Below are positions 33,356 to 44,780 of a DNA stretch of 64,000 nt, piece after piece. The number at the start of each line of letters is the position of its first letter. Positions within the stretch are counted from its first letter, which is position 1. The stretch spans positions 12,572,501 through 12,636,500 of the forward strand of contig CM053329.1 of the NCBI GenBank assembly GCA_028583605.1, in the 5' to 3' direction. This stretch comes from Dastarcus helophoroides. Taxonomy: Eukaryota; Arthropoda; Insecta; Coleoptera; Bothrideridae. The notes beneath the pieces were generated by a model. The model was not told the origin of the DNA and did no database searches. It worked only from the letters and a program-made list of their open reading frames with translations. The translations under genes were made by a program, and so were the position numbers.

Positions 33356-35194
33356 GGCATACAACTCATTACACTGTTATCGCAGTGACATCATTAGCCA
33401 ACTTATTTTCGTAGTCGCCATTCTATTTTTTGAAATGGACAAATGAAACTTGCTGAAATTGTACAGGGTGCCTATTTTTCAAAACTCATTATCGGAATTA
33501 CGCTTACTTGAGGAGCTGGAATATTGGTAAAATGAAAACAAAGTCGATGTTGCAATAAAAAAAGGAATTCTGTAACCTGCCAATCTCAAAATTTTAATTT
33601 TAATAACAAAATTTAAGTCTGGTTCTGTTTTTCCTCAAAATTTCCATTTGATTTGTAAGTTTGTACTCAAAACTCTACACTGAATTTTTAAATTTGGCAA
33701 TAAAAATATATATTTTTTTTTTGACAAAGAAAAAAAGATTGAAATTGACTTTTCTTCGTCTTATAAAGTTTATTTTTATAAATTTCAACATTGTAGCTAT
33801 GAATGGCAAAAAAAGAAAAATTTTCGAAATCAAGACTCTAAGTTAAAGTTTTCTCAAAGCATTTGTTATAGAAATTCTGCATTAATCTGAAAATTTCTAT
33901 TTTCATTACCGAATTCAGAAATTTAGATTTGAACGTGGAAATTTTGACGCAACATCCAGAATGTTGACTGAAACAAAATTTTAAATTTATTCTTAAGTTT
34001 GCGCCAGAAATTTCTTAAAAAATTATAAATTTCGAGAGAATTTTCACATGCATAACAATGTAGGAATTTTCGATTCAACTTCGAAAGTTGCAACTTTTTC
34101 TTAGCAATTCGATTTAAAATTTGGTATTTGAAGAAAAATGCCAACACTCCAAATTTCTATATTCGTATTCTATATCTTAAGTTTAAACTGCTATTTTTTA
34201 TTAGGAATTTTTCTTCATTTCTAGCTAGATATTTTATTTTAACATTTCCAGTATAAATCTTGTATTCGCAGTTAAATTTACTTCCCAAAATTTTAACACA
34301 AAATTCCATATTTTGAGAGCATTAAATTTATGAAGGCTTTTCGAAACGCAAAACCAGGCAATTTAATCAGCCACTTTATTCAGCCTCCAAGTATACAGCT
34401 TTCTACAGGTTACGTTTCTAACGTTGCAATTTAACCCAATTTAAAAGATGATATAAATAGTTTACCTAATACAAATTTATGATCGCAACCATCATAACTA
34501 AATATCAAAGAGGTTAGTGCTCTGGGATATCGAGTTATTTACATTGCAATTTCCCAAGCATTTAAACCAAAAATATATTTCGTGATTGAAATGTAAGCTT
34601 GTGAAGGTGTTTCATGTTTATTTTTCCTTATAGCCACCATAACCACTTTATATATAGCTTTAACAGGATCTTCGATGTACTTAAGTTTACGCAAAATATT
34701 ATCTTAAAGTAAATATTTTCTGCAACAAAAATATCAGACTAAATATAAATCGCAAATAAAATTCCTTAGAAAAAATCTGGTGCCTTTCCATTTAATCGTA
34801 CGTATAGAAAAGAAAAAATTTATCATATATTTAACCTGTAAAAATAACAAAGTAATTTTACTAAGGATTACTAAAGACAGACAAAGATGATTATAATAAA
34901 CATTATTTGACAATTTGATAGCACGATAAATTAGGGCCACACCTGCTCAGAGATGCAAATAAAACATAATCTATTCAGAGCACTGGCGAGATTATCACTG
35001 ACTTATGGGAAATGAGTTTTTACGAATTATTATTTCACTGTACAATTCTTTCTACACAGTTGAAACAGGTGTAAATAATGACATATTTTAATTTTTGTCT
35101 TCAGCAATCAATCGGTGTGCTGGCAAACGAGAATTCTAAGCGGACGCAAAAAAAAGTATAAAAATAAATAACCGATTTTTAAAAAGGTCTGAAT
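33356..35194. other. Noncoding DNA, partly array
   Basis: About 33560-34340 shows a short stretch of the fuzzy AT-rich array; a solitary MITE-like end 'tacagggtgcc' lies near 33467. From 34340 to 35190 nothing recognisable was found. Confidence 0.4.
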
Positions 35195-35740
35195 TAGGGA
35201 TGCACAAAATTTTTAAAACATCGATACTGTACTGATGTATGGAAAAAGATATATCAATATGATTCAATACATCGACAAATTTATTCGATATTCGATGTAT
35301 CATATTGTTACGGGCTTATCGGTTCGAATTGATTAACACATTGAATAATACCCACTTTATTATCAAACTAAACTCGAATAACTACAACTGAACAAATAAC
35401 TCACTTATTATTGACTTCTACTAACTTACTAACTACACTGACTTTTAACTGACCTCCTCTAGGAAAAGTTGTCCGCCTTATATAGTTTTGGCGCCAGGGT
35501 TCTAGAAAAATGCAGCAGATAAGGCTTATCGTTTGCCGAAATTTCTGGAACGCTTATCTACCGTTTGTTTCGTTATCGCGGCCCCTTTCCCCTTATCAGA
35601 TCTTTATAGAAACTTTTCTTATGCACTAAATTCTATTCTAAATTCTATTCTATTTCTTTACATTGCGTTAAAATATAAATACAATACCATACAGCAGGAG
35701 TTCTCAACGAGCGAGACGAGCCTCTCATATTTTTTTTTTT
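35195..35740 (+). repeat. TAGGGATG repeat at an array edge, copy 1, split by an LTR
   Basis: Starts TAGGGATGCACAAAATTTT and continues with 'aaaacatcgatact' and 'cgatgtatcatat'. The solo LTR at 35306-35672 interrupts it, after which it resumes with 'aaatacaataccata' and 'tctcaac'. A copy without the LTR is at 43475-43650. In both copies the fuzzy array begins right after this module. The TAGGGATG start resembles hAT-type ends, but no partner terminus was proven. Confidence 0.65.
35306..35672 (-). mobile_element. Solo LTR, minus orientation, TSD ATAT
   Basis: About 367 bp, homologous in inverted orientation to the LTR at 38760-39131. Its 3' end reads TGTTACGGGCTTATCGG on the plus strand. It is flanked by ATAT on both sides (35302-35305 and 35673-35676). 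The related sequence at 43475-43650 gives the empty site, reading straight through ATAT, which confirms insertion and boundaries. Four-bp duplications and TG...CA-type ends fit Ty3/gypsy-like LTR retrotransposons. No internal coding region remains. Confidence 0.88.
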
Positions 35741-36355
35741 AATTCTTAATTTTTAAAACAAATTTTGACCTATTTTGAATTTTCGAATTTTTAGAAGTTG
35801 TGACTTTTTCAAAAGCTTCTGTTTAAATTTTCGGTTTTTGTATTAAACTTCGAAAATTGCAACTATTTTTTAAAATTTCAGTTCTTAAGCTTTACATTTT
35901 CTTAAAAATGTCGAGTTTTTAAAAAGTTAAAATTATTTTACGATTTTATTCCAGAATTAGGACTTCTTTTGCCAAAATTTGCACTTTTCCGCAAATAGCG
36001 ATTTTTTTCAAAATTTTTATTGTTTTAAAATGTCGACTTTTAAAAGGTTAAATCTCTAAAAGTTTCGACCTCTTAGAATTTTGGATATTTCAATTTTTTC
36101 GAAAAATTCGATTTTGTTTTGAAAATCTAAACTTTTGATAATTTTCACATCTTATTTGAAATTTTCGATTGTTTTTTTTAATTCCCGATTTTTTTCACCA
36201 ACTTTTTGGCAAATTCAAACTTTTTTTAAGATTCGTTACTTTTTTTAAAACCCTTGGTTTTTTTCGAAAATTTTAAATATTTTTATTTAAATTTCGAAAT
36301 TTTTTAAAATATTGACTAAATTTAAAATTTTTGCAGTCATTTTCAACATTTTAGG
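35741..36355. repeat. Fuzzy AT-rich array
   Basis: T-rich array words such as 'aaatttcgacttttt' fill this stretch. No genes. Confidence 0.65.
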
Positions 36356-36357
36356 TA

Positions 36358-37088
36358 CAGTGAGACCCTGCTTAACGCTGCTCCATTTAGCTCTGTTTCG
36401 GTTTAACGCTTTTTTATTGGAATAGTGGGATTCCCCGAAAATTGCACGCATCATTAGGTCTCCCATAAATCCAAAGTACATACAACATACATTATAATTT
36501 TTTTTTGAATGAGGTAATAAAAAAATGTTTAAAAGGAGTGTGGAAAAACGTTTGGTCAGATCTAAGCGAGGGCGATGACCGTAGAAAATTTGTTGTTGAT
36601 ATGAATGAAGTAATCAAATTAGCCCAACAAACAGGTTAGGAATGGGGAAGATTTCAAAAAAAAATAATGATGAGCTCAAGGAAATAGTGGACCAAGAACA
36701 CAAAAATATTGAAAAAAGTGATTCTGAAGAAAAGCAAAAAATAAACTGTCAAGGTCATTTCTAAAAACCAGTTTAGTTACAAAAATTAAGAAACAATTTA
36801 TTGAAAATGAGGCGGAATTTGATAGGAGTTCAAAGGCAAAACGGAGTGCCAACTTCTTATAGGGCGCAAAAGAAAATTACAAATGATATAAGGCACCTTC
36901 TCGATAAAAAAACAAAAAAATTGTAAAAGCAGAATATGAATGATCTTAATATAAATGGCGACTTACTTTTTATATCAGTTTTCCCCTAACCCCAATATTT
37001 ACATAAGGAGATGACCTCGTTTAACACTGTTTCGTATAACGCTCTACTTGGTTGGAACGTAATCCCCGCGTTAAACGGGGTATTACTG
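36358..37088 (+). mobile_element. Tigger/pogo-like element, internally deleted
   Basis: A 731-bp element between TA dinucleotides (36356-36357 and 37089-37090). Its inverted ends are CAGTGAGACCCTGCTTAACG and, on the other strand, CAGTAATACCCCGTTTAACG. This is the form of Tigger/pogo termini. The interior keeps a piece of the transposase C-terminal region. It is a deletion derivative that cannot move by itself. Confidence 0.85.
36532..36760 (+). pseudogene. Tigger/pogo transposase C-terminal remnant
   Basis: Frame starting at 36532 reads KGVWKNVWSDLSEGDDRRK and continues to a stop at 36637-36639. The W-K-x-x-W-x-D-L pattern followed by an acidic tail is typical of the region after the DDE domain in Tigger/pogo/CENP-B-like transposases. 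Beyond the stop, related acidic coding sequence continues in another frame ('DELKEIVDQEHK'). There is no catalytic domain. Confidence 0.65.
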
Positions 37089-37130
37089 TACCTTTTAAAA
37101 TTTTTCGCCATTTTAGAAAATTTATATGTC

Positions 37131-38650
37131 GGGTGTAACAGGATCATGGTACACCCCCTATTTTTTTTATTTATAAAGATAAAATTTTCAAAGTTGCCAC
37201 ACTTGATGTATTTATGAAATGTAAAATTTTGACATAAAATTGACATTCCTGCTGCTATCGCTTTTGCTAAAACTAATACCAACTTTTGATTTTTAAATAG
37301 AACACCCTATATATTTTTACATTTTTAGAATTTGCACAATTTTCTGGATACAATACACACAAAATAAATGATTTTTAATGGATCTAAAATTTTATTGGTC
37401 CCATTTTATTTTTCAGCCTAGAAGGTCATGACTCATCCTAATAAATGCTAACTGACCACATTAGCGCTGCAAAAAAATTAAATGAGGAAAACTTAGGAAG
37501 TGTCGTTTTTCTAAATTTGTTTTTGACAGGTATCTTATGTTTTTACTGAATAAATCTTTAAATAAATTGAAACCGAATATTTTGAATTATTTTGCCTAAA
37601 ACTTCAGTGCTATTGATTTCATAGCAAAAATGAAAATATGGTTAGTTTCGCCACTAATTACACTTTTTGGTGGTACGACATTACCAATATGGTGCCATTT
37701 AAGAAAATGAAGTTATGACATAAGTAGATATATCAGGAAGATTCTAGGACAGATGACGTCACAGCAGCTTCGGATGACATGTCGCTGAATAAGTAATGAG
37801 GCGGGGCAGGTTGGGTATCAAATGAAAGGGTGTGTACTTCTCTAACAGTTGGTTTTACTTATCTAACAGTTGGTTGCAGTGGTACAGCTACTTGTCTAAC
37901 AGTTTATTTCAGTTGGAGAGCTGCTTGTCTAACAGTTGGTTAGTTGTTAACAACTACTTGGTTAGACAAGCAGCTGGCCAATTGAAATCAACTGTTAGAC
38001 AAATAGCTGTACAACTGAAACCAACTATTAGACAAGTAGCTGTTAACAACTAACCAACTGTTAGACAAGTAGCTGTACAACTGAAACCAACTGTTAGACA
38101 AGTAGCTGTACAACTGCAACTGTTTTACAAGTACATTTGATACCCAACCTGCCCCCCTCTCTACTTCTTCAGCGACATGTCATCCGAAGCTGCTGTGACG
38201 TCATATGTCCTAGAATCCCCCTGATATATCTACTGACATAAAAACCATTTTTGTTAATTTTATCACGTGATAAAGGAATGAAATATTCCTTTTTTCACGT
38301 GATTTAATTTATTTAGCGTTAATGTGGTCCATTAGAGTTAATTTTAATGAGCCTTTTAGGTTGAAAAACAAAATGGGACCAAAAAATTTTTCGATCCTTT
38401 CAAAATCACTATTTTAGGTGAATTGTAGTCAAAAATTTGTGCAGCTTCCAAAAATGTAATAATATATAGGGTGTTTCATTTAAAAATCAAAAGTTGGTAT
38501 CAGTTTTAGCGAAAGTGACAGCAGTAGAAATGTAATTTTTATGTTAAAATTTGACATTTTATAAGTACATTAGGTGTAGTAAGTTTGAAAATTGTATCTT
38601 GATAAATAAAAAAAAGGGGGTGTACCATGATTTTGTTACACACAATATAT
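37131..38650. mobile_element. Fold-back element with ~400-bp arms, host of FB-2
   Basis: The outer arms (about 37131-37480 and 38290-38650) are imperfect inverted repeats of each other, sharing 'atcatggtacaccccct' and 'aaaagttggtatcagtttt'-type blocks. The phrase 'acaccctatatattttt' inside the left arm also occurs in the element at 47079-48768, so the two are related families. Flanking TATAT-like sequence suggests a TA-rich target duplication, but the exact ends are not resolved. FB-2 (37723-38234) is inserted in its centre. No protein. Confidence 0.7.
37723..38234. mobile_element. Fold-back element FB-2 with 6-bp TSD
   Basis: A 512-bp palindrome with ends AGTAGATATATC / GATATATCTACT and a perfect 6-bp direct repeat GACATA (37717-37722 and 38235-38240). 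The arms contain the same tandem 'caactgttagacaagtagct' units as FB-1, plus an outer block ('tgacgtcacagcagc') that pairs with the right arm almost perfectly. The better arm match suggests a younger insertion than FB-1. Confidence 0.88.
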
Positions 38651-38759
38651 TTTCAAAATTTGACTTTTTCGAAGAACGTTTTTTGGAAACATTTTTATAT
38701 ATTCGAATATTCTTTAAAATTCTTTGATTTTTCAATATTTGGGTTTTTTGAATTAATAC

Positions 38760-39131
38760 TGTAACGCAATGTAAATAGATGGAATAGAGTTTAGAATAGC
38801 ATTGTATAATTTAGTGAATAAAAAAAAGTTTCTAGAAGGATCTTATAAGGGGAAAGCGGCCGCGATAACGAAACAAATGGCAGATAAGCCTTTCCGAAAT
38901 TTCGGGAACGATAGGCCTTATGTGCCGAAAAGTTGTAAAAGCCGGGGGCCAAAACTATAAAAGGCGGTCAGCTTTCCCTCGGGAGAGTCAGTTAGAAGTC
39001 AGTGTAGTTAGTGGGTTAGCAATTAGTAAATAAGTAGTGAGCTACTGTTCAGTTGAAATGTGCCGCTAATTTGGTAATAAAGTGGCGTAATTCACACGTG
39101 GTAATCTATTTGAACCGATAAGCCCGTAACA
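38760..39131 (+). mobile_element. Solo LTR, plus orientation, TSD ATAC
   Basis: A 372-bp LTR starting TGTAACGCAATG and ending CCCGTAACA, flanked by ATAC (38756-38759 and 39132-39135). A TATA box (ACTATAAAAGG, about 38956) and an AATAAA signal (about 39079) lie in the order expected for an LTR promoter and polyadenylation site. No internal region or second LTR in the same orientation is present, so it is a solo LTR left by recombination. It is inverted relative to the copy at 35306-35672. Confidence 0.85.
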
Positions 39132-39135
39132 ATAC

Positions 39136-41500
39136 AAATTTTTCGACCGTTTGAAAATTTTAATTTTCTTAAAGATTTCGATATTAGTCAAAATTTTTCG
39201 CTAAATTTTTTTTTTCAAATTGTTTCTTTTTGGAAAATTAAGCTTTTTTTAAAAATTGTAACATTTTTTAAAAATCCATCTCTTTTTCAAAATGTTGAAA
39301 AGTTTTCTGTTTTATTGTTTTTCGAAAATTTAGATTTTTTTTAAATCGTATGGTTTTCTTAAGACTGAGATTTTTAGGAAATTTTTATTTTTTTTCAAAA
39401 TTTCACTTTTTTCACATTTTTGATTGTTACAATATTATGATTTTTTTTAAAATTAAAAACGAATTTTTCTAAAACTCCAATATTTTTGAAAACTGATTTT
39501 TTAAAAATTTTTACTTTTTATGAAAATTCCTTCAAGTTTTTGAATTTATTCAACATTTTAACTTTTTCTGAACATTTTGACTCTAAATTTGAGACGTTTT
39601 CAAAAATTTGGAATTCTCTGAAAATCTTGCACTATTTGTGAAATTTTCTAAAATAAGCACTTGAGTATATTATATAAAAATGTCGAAATTTTTAAACAAG
39701 ATCTGATTTAAAAAACAAAAATTTAAAAAGTAAAAATTTTCAAAAAAGAACATTTTGAAATTTTTAAAAAAATTCAAAATTTTCAGGAAAAATCCTTTCT
39801 TAAGAATTATTTAAAATGTTAATATTTTAAATATAAATATATCTTTCAAAAATATTTCAGATCTTGAAAAAGTAGAAATTTTGAAAAATTTCAAAAAAAT
39901 CGAAATTTTAGAGAAAGAGGAAATTCTCCAATCAAAATCTCCAAAAAAATTTAGAAAAATGTCGAAATGTCAGAATTTTGACTTTTTGGAAAATTTGGCT
40001 ATTTTAAAAATTGCGACATTTTTGATAATTTATATATTTTTCAAAATGATGAGCACTTTTGTATTTCTTTTGTTTTTTAAGAATGTTTTTTCGGAAATTT
40101 TTTTTTTAAGATTTCACTTTTTTGACATTTTTATCTGTCAACTGTTGTTGGAAATGTCAAATCTTTCATGGAAAGTTAAAACTTCCAAAAAAAACCTAAG
40201 AATTTAAATAAAATCAACATTTTAAAAAAAGTGCAAATTTTCGAAAAAAAAGTTTCAATTTTAAGAAAGTCTCAAAAGTATAAAATATTCGAAAGAAATA
40301 ATGAAAAAATGAAGAATTTTCAGTGAAATCTTCTAAAAACTTAAATTTTTGAAAAGTCCAAATTCCGGAAAAAATCAAAAATGTCAAAATTTTTGTTAGT
40401 AAAAACTATGAGAAAAAAATAAAAGAGTATTTCTTCAAAATGTTCACTTTCAAAATTTTGTTCTTTTTCATAATTTTCTTTTTTATCAAAAATTCCAACT
40501 TTCTTGCAACTTTTTATTTTTTCAAAATTTCGAATTAAATTTATTTTTTCTTTTTCATAATTCTCATTTTTATCAAAAACCTCAACCATTTTTCACATTT
40601 TTGACTGCTTCTCAAAATAAGAACTTTATTTTGAAAGTTATGTCTTATTTTCGAAATTTCGACTTTTGCTCTAAATTTCTAAAAAAATTTAATATTTTGG
40701 TTTTTTTAGATTTAAACCCTTTTTAGAATTTCTTGATTTTATAATTTTTAAATTTTTTAAAAAGCTAATTTGTTACACATAATTTTTTTTCAAAATTTTT
40801 ACTATTCTGAAGTTTTTGAATTTTCTGCTTTTTCAACCTTTAAAAATTGTGCCTTACCAAGCCAAAATTTATTCTTCACGTTTCTTCTAAAATTTTGACT
40901 GTAAGCTTGAATTTTTGACTTTTTGAAATAAAACTATTTTCTCCTTTATCTGATCCCCGATTTTATCTCAAAATTTTTAAAGGCATTTTTTAAATTTTGA
41001 TTCTTCTTCAAAATTTCTAGTTTAGTCTCGAAAATAATAGGAACTGTAAAATGTAAACTTAGAATTTTGAGAAGAAACAAAAATTTCGAGGAAAAACTCT
41101 ACATTTATGAGAAAACGATCAACCTTTCTTTTAGTTTGTTTCTTTTACATAAATATTAATTTTATCTCAAAATTTGGCCTTTTTCTAAACTCTTTTTAGT
41201 TAGTACGTAAGTTTTATTTAAATTTTTCTTAATTTTCCTTAAACGACGACTTCATTTTTTTCTTCTTCTGTTTGCGAAATAAGGACTTGATTGATGAGAC
41301 GTAATCGATGACTTTTTTTTTTAAATATCAAGAAATTTTTTTGAAATATTTGTCACTTTTATATCTATTAATTTCCATTTTATCTAAATTTTAAATTTTT
41401 TCAGCAAAGTCGGGAGTTTAAGTTCGAAATTTTTTATGTAAAGGGTTCTGCACTTTTGCGGAAAACATAATTTTAATTTTGTAATTTCGAAAAATTTTGT
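39136..41500. repeat. Fuzzy AT-rich array
   Basis: Array words in both T-rich and A-rich polarity; open frames of up to 108 codons are by-products. The last 290 bp match 15270-15560 in order. Confidence 0.7.
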
Positions 41501-43120
41501 ATACACTTTAGAATTTTATTTAGTTTTTAGCTTGAACTTTTAACAAGAATTGTATCTTCTGAATTAAAAAAATTTGAAGAAGAACCCCATTTGCCCACCT
41601 TTGACATAGACCGATATAGAAAAACGATGTGTAAAACTTTTTAATTATTGAATGGCTCAAATTATATTTTGATTTAGCTGCTTTCGCCGCCCCCTTAAGG
41701 GGCCGCCTGATGCCGTTGTCTCTTTGCATCATAGCACGTCAAGGCCCGGGTCAAGCACTCTTGGCGTAAAATTCAACGAGTATTTTGATGAATAATTCAT
41801 TGGTTAGTAATTAGAAAACCATTGGTGTAAATTACAACTTTGCCTATCTTAACTTTCCAATACTCTATGAAACTAGTTCATATAAAACGATACAAATAAA
41901 TTCAATATAGTTTGACATTTATAGTTTTCTCTTTTCCCACTGTTATTTCTCTTATATCTGTGACATTCTTACTCTAAAGCACAACACGGTTCAATTTATA
42001 TTTCCAATACTGTATACTGTAATCAAAGGCATCATCTAAAAGATAAAAAAGAGTCTATTATTCCCGTCAGTAAAAATAAACTCTTCTATGACTAGATATT
42101 AGAAAAATTTACTACAAAGTATTAATTTATCGTGAAAAAATAAATATAATTTATAAAGGGCAATTTATAAGTCCTCTAAGTTAGGTGGCGTAAAAACCAA
42201 CTTTATTGATAGCGAACGACTTTGTGCCTCGCATATATGAAGCCTTTCCAATCTGCCAAATGCCGTAAAATGGTTCGAACTAGCATTAAAAACCCAAATA
42301 CACCCCCATAGTTATATAGAGTAGTTTTATTTTACAGCTATTTTAAGTGTAAAAGTGTTTCCAAGGCGAAATGTCCGAGGATTACAGCGGGATAAACCCG
42401 AAGAACGATATCTCTCTCCAGACAGGAGACTTCGCGCTAGATAACAGGTCGTTATAAAACATAAATCACTTTCCCTGCGAGTTATGGAAAATTCGGAAAA
42501 TTCGATATGAATTAGCCGGAAAATTACTTTGAATTATTCATACCCGGAGATAAACGCCCCAATTGTAATGTAGATCACATAATTAGGAAACGCAGGTAAT
42601 ATCTTTGCAAATGGCCATTAAGAGGTAGCAGATGCTTAAGATTAGTCCGTGAGATTTCCTCCAATTTCGGGGAATTACCGTCTAATGTTTTCGGGGCATT
42701 ATTACGAACTTTCTTGTGACGTCTGAGGCATTTTTTCGAGTTGGTGGTTTGGGAAAGTTCGCGAGTTAAACCGTGAAATACGAGATTTCTTATTGCTCGG
42801 GCAATAATAAATTCGGTTTAAAGGTAACAAAACCTAACAAACGAACGGAGCTCGGAGGTTTTAGAAATGCTTCGTTTTTGCTTTTTTGCCTCTTGATTTT
42901 AATCTCGCTTATACTGAACAAGGTGTATTTCTAGTTTCCTCGTTTTTTTCTGAAAAAGAATGACGTTCTTATATTTCGTCCTAGGAATTCTATAACTTAT
43001 ATCGTTGACTTCTTTGCAATGGCAATCATCAATAATTAATTGACATTTTCAACCTTCAACCTGGTCCGGTGTTAGCAAATATTTATGGAAACATTGTGGA
43101 ATTCTTAATATCTGTTTTTT
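41501..43120. other. Noncoding single-copy DNA, balanced composition
   Basis: The stretch 42360-42860 is unusually GC-balanced for the window and looks like conserved intronic or regulatory DNA. The part at 41680-41760 ('cgccgcccccttaaggggcc') is GC-rich and may be a transposon fragment. No exon can be defended. Confidence 0.4.
42371..42457 (+). other. Possible 28-codon open frame
   Basis: ATG to TAA frame beginning MSEDYSGINPK. Amino-acid composition looks protein-like and lies in the most gene-like stretch of the window, but it is short, has no homology I recognise and lies on the strand opposite the EF-hand exon. Chance is a good alternative. Confidence 0.15.
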
Positions 43121-43300
43121 TAATCTTTATATATAAACATGGAAACTGACTGATACATATATCAACGTACAGCACAAGCCGCAAACTTTAGGAACACGAA
43201 ATTTTGCACAGAAGTTCTTTTTGTAATGTAGGCGCACATTAAGAAAGCATTTTTGGAAATTCGATCTCTAAGGGGATCTAGTGGGGCGTTAAAAGTACAC
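43121..43300. repeat. Transposon-like fragment
   Basis: The wording 'gaaattttgcacagaagttc' and 'ttttggaaattcgatctcta' has the look of a dispersed arthropod repeat. This rests on general familiarity only; no second copy is present in the window. Confidence 0.3.
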
Positions 43301-43474
43301 TCTGTCAGTGTAACAAATTTTGGTGTCCAAATCTGAGTGGGCAGACAGCAAATTAAGATTTTTTTTACAGTACGTTGACAGTTGTTTGCAATTTTTAAAT
43401 AGATAACCGTTTTTGTTTATTAAACATTTTAGTTTATCGATTAAACTGATAAATGATTGCGAGAGTGCTAAGTA

Positions 43475-43650
43475 TAGGGATGCACAAGATTTTAAAAACA
43501 TCGATACTCTATTCTATTGATGTATCACAAAAAAAATATAGCGATATGTTTCGATAAATCGGTAAAATTGTTTGATACTCGATGTATCATATAAATCCAA
43601 TGCCATACAATACGACTTCTCAACCAGCCAGGCGTTCTTCTCGTAATTTC
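43475..43650 (+). repeat. TAGGGATG repeat at an array edge, copy 2 (empty site)
   Basis: Starts TAGGGATGCACAAGATTTT and runs through 'cgatgtatcatataaatcc' without interruption, giving the pre-insertion sequence for the LTR at 35306-35672. It is followed directly by the fuzzy array, as in copy 1. Confidence 0.7.
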
Positions 43651-44166
43651 GCTTTTTTTTCAGAATTTCTACCTTTTAAAACAAATTTTTTCTTATTTAA
43701 AATCTAGGACTTTTTTTAATTTTGACTTTTTTAAAATTCGACATTTTTGTACAAAGAAAATTCTGCCTCTATTTAAAACTTCTATTTTTTTTATTAAACT
43801 TCAAAATTTGCAACTATTTATTTTCAGTTTTAAAGCTTTAAAGTTGTCGAATTTTTTTACGATTTTTTTTGAATTAGGACTCTTTCCAGAATTTGCACTT
43901 TTTCAAGATTTTTGACTTTCCCTCAAATTTCGATGTTTTTCAAAATTTCCACTTTCTTAAAATGTCAACTTTGATTTTTGAAAAGTTCGACCTTTATGGA
44001 AAATCTTGATATTTCAGAAATTTAAATTTTGAGATTTTTTTCAAATACCGCTTTTATTTATAATTTTCAAACTTTTTCAAATTTTCGATTGTTTATTTCA
44101 ATTTCTGAATTTTTATGAAGTTTCGAATTTCTTTGAAAATCTTGGTTTTTCAATATTCCATTTTTT

Positions 44167-44780
44167 CTATAATGCACAGACCAATAGGTTTGAACATTTA
44201 TTAGATTCGAAGTTTGGAAACCAAATACCGGTTCAAACCTATTGGTCTGTGCATTATAGAATCCTTGTCTTCTGGGAACTCTCCTAGAGAGCAACCGCTT
44301 CGCTAGGTGGCAGTGTTTTAACTGTTGGTAGTTCAGCTACCTATGATTCACTATACACGCCTGGAGGGCTGCATGAATTTGTAGTCTAGGTTGCATTCTT
44401 CTTGCATACGACATTGTTGGCGATGGCCATAGTTTCTCTATGGACCAATAGGTGGTAGTACTAAAGAGTCACTCGCTTGACGCCTGTGAATGTTTTAGTA
44501 CTTACTTGTCGGAACATTTATTAGCATTCGACTTGGATATACCAAACTGACGAGATCTAACAAGATCGAAACCGGTATTTGGTTTCCAAACTTCTAATCT
44601 AATAAATGTTCAAACCTATTGGTCTGTGCATTATAGAATCCTTGTCTTCTGGAACTCTCCTAGAGACAACCGCTTCGCTAGGTGGCAGTGTTTCAACTGT
44701 TGGTAGTTCAGCTACCTATGATTCACTATACACGCCTGGAGGGATGCATGAATTTGTAGTCTAGGTTGCATTCTTCTTGC
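44167..44780 (+). mobile_element. Hammerhead tandem repeat (retrozyme/Penelope-like), locus 2
   Basis: A 614-bp insertion flanked by a 14-bp direct repeat with one mismatch (ATATTCCATTTTTT at 44153-44166, ATATTCTATTTTTT at 44781-44794). It contains a short inverted start (44167-44233), then about 1.45 units in plus orientation. 'cctattggtctgtgcatt' recurs at 44238 and 44615, so the period is exactly 377 bp as at locus 1. One complete hammerhead sits at 44532-44591. Both loci finish at the same point of the unit ('cttcttgcat' here and its complement at the left of locus 1), which supports a defined transcript end rather than random breakage. Confidence 0.78.
44532..44591 (+). ncRNA. Hammerhead ribozyme (type I), complete core
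   Basis: Core CTGACGA (44547-44553), stem II GATCT-AACA-AGATC, GAAA (44568-44571), CCGGTA with predicted cleavage after 44577. Helix I ACCAAA/TTTGGT is complete with the same internal loop as at locus 1. All invariant bases are present. Confidence 0.85.

Noticed and set aside
39881..40207. 108-codon frame rich in F, K and L
   Set aside because: Lies wholly in the fuzzy AT array; composition and lack of any motif show it is a by-product.
44213..44246. A further complete hammerhead on the minus strand
   Set aside because: The left part of helix I and CCGGT are present, but stem II and the CTGACGA core are deleted at the junction with 'caaacctattgg'.
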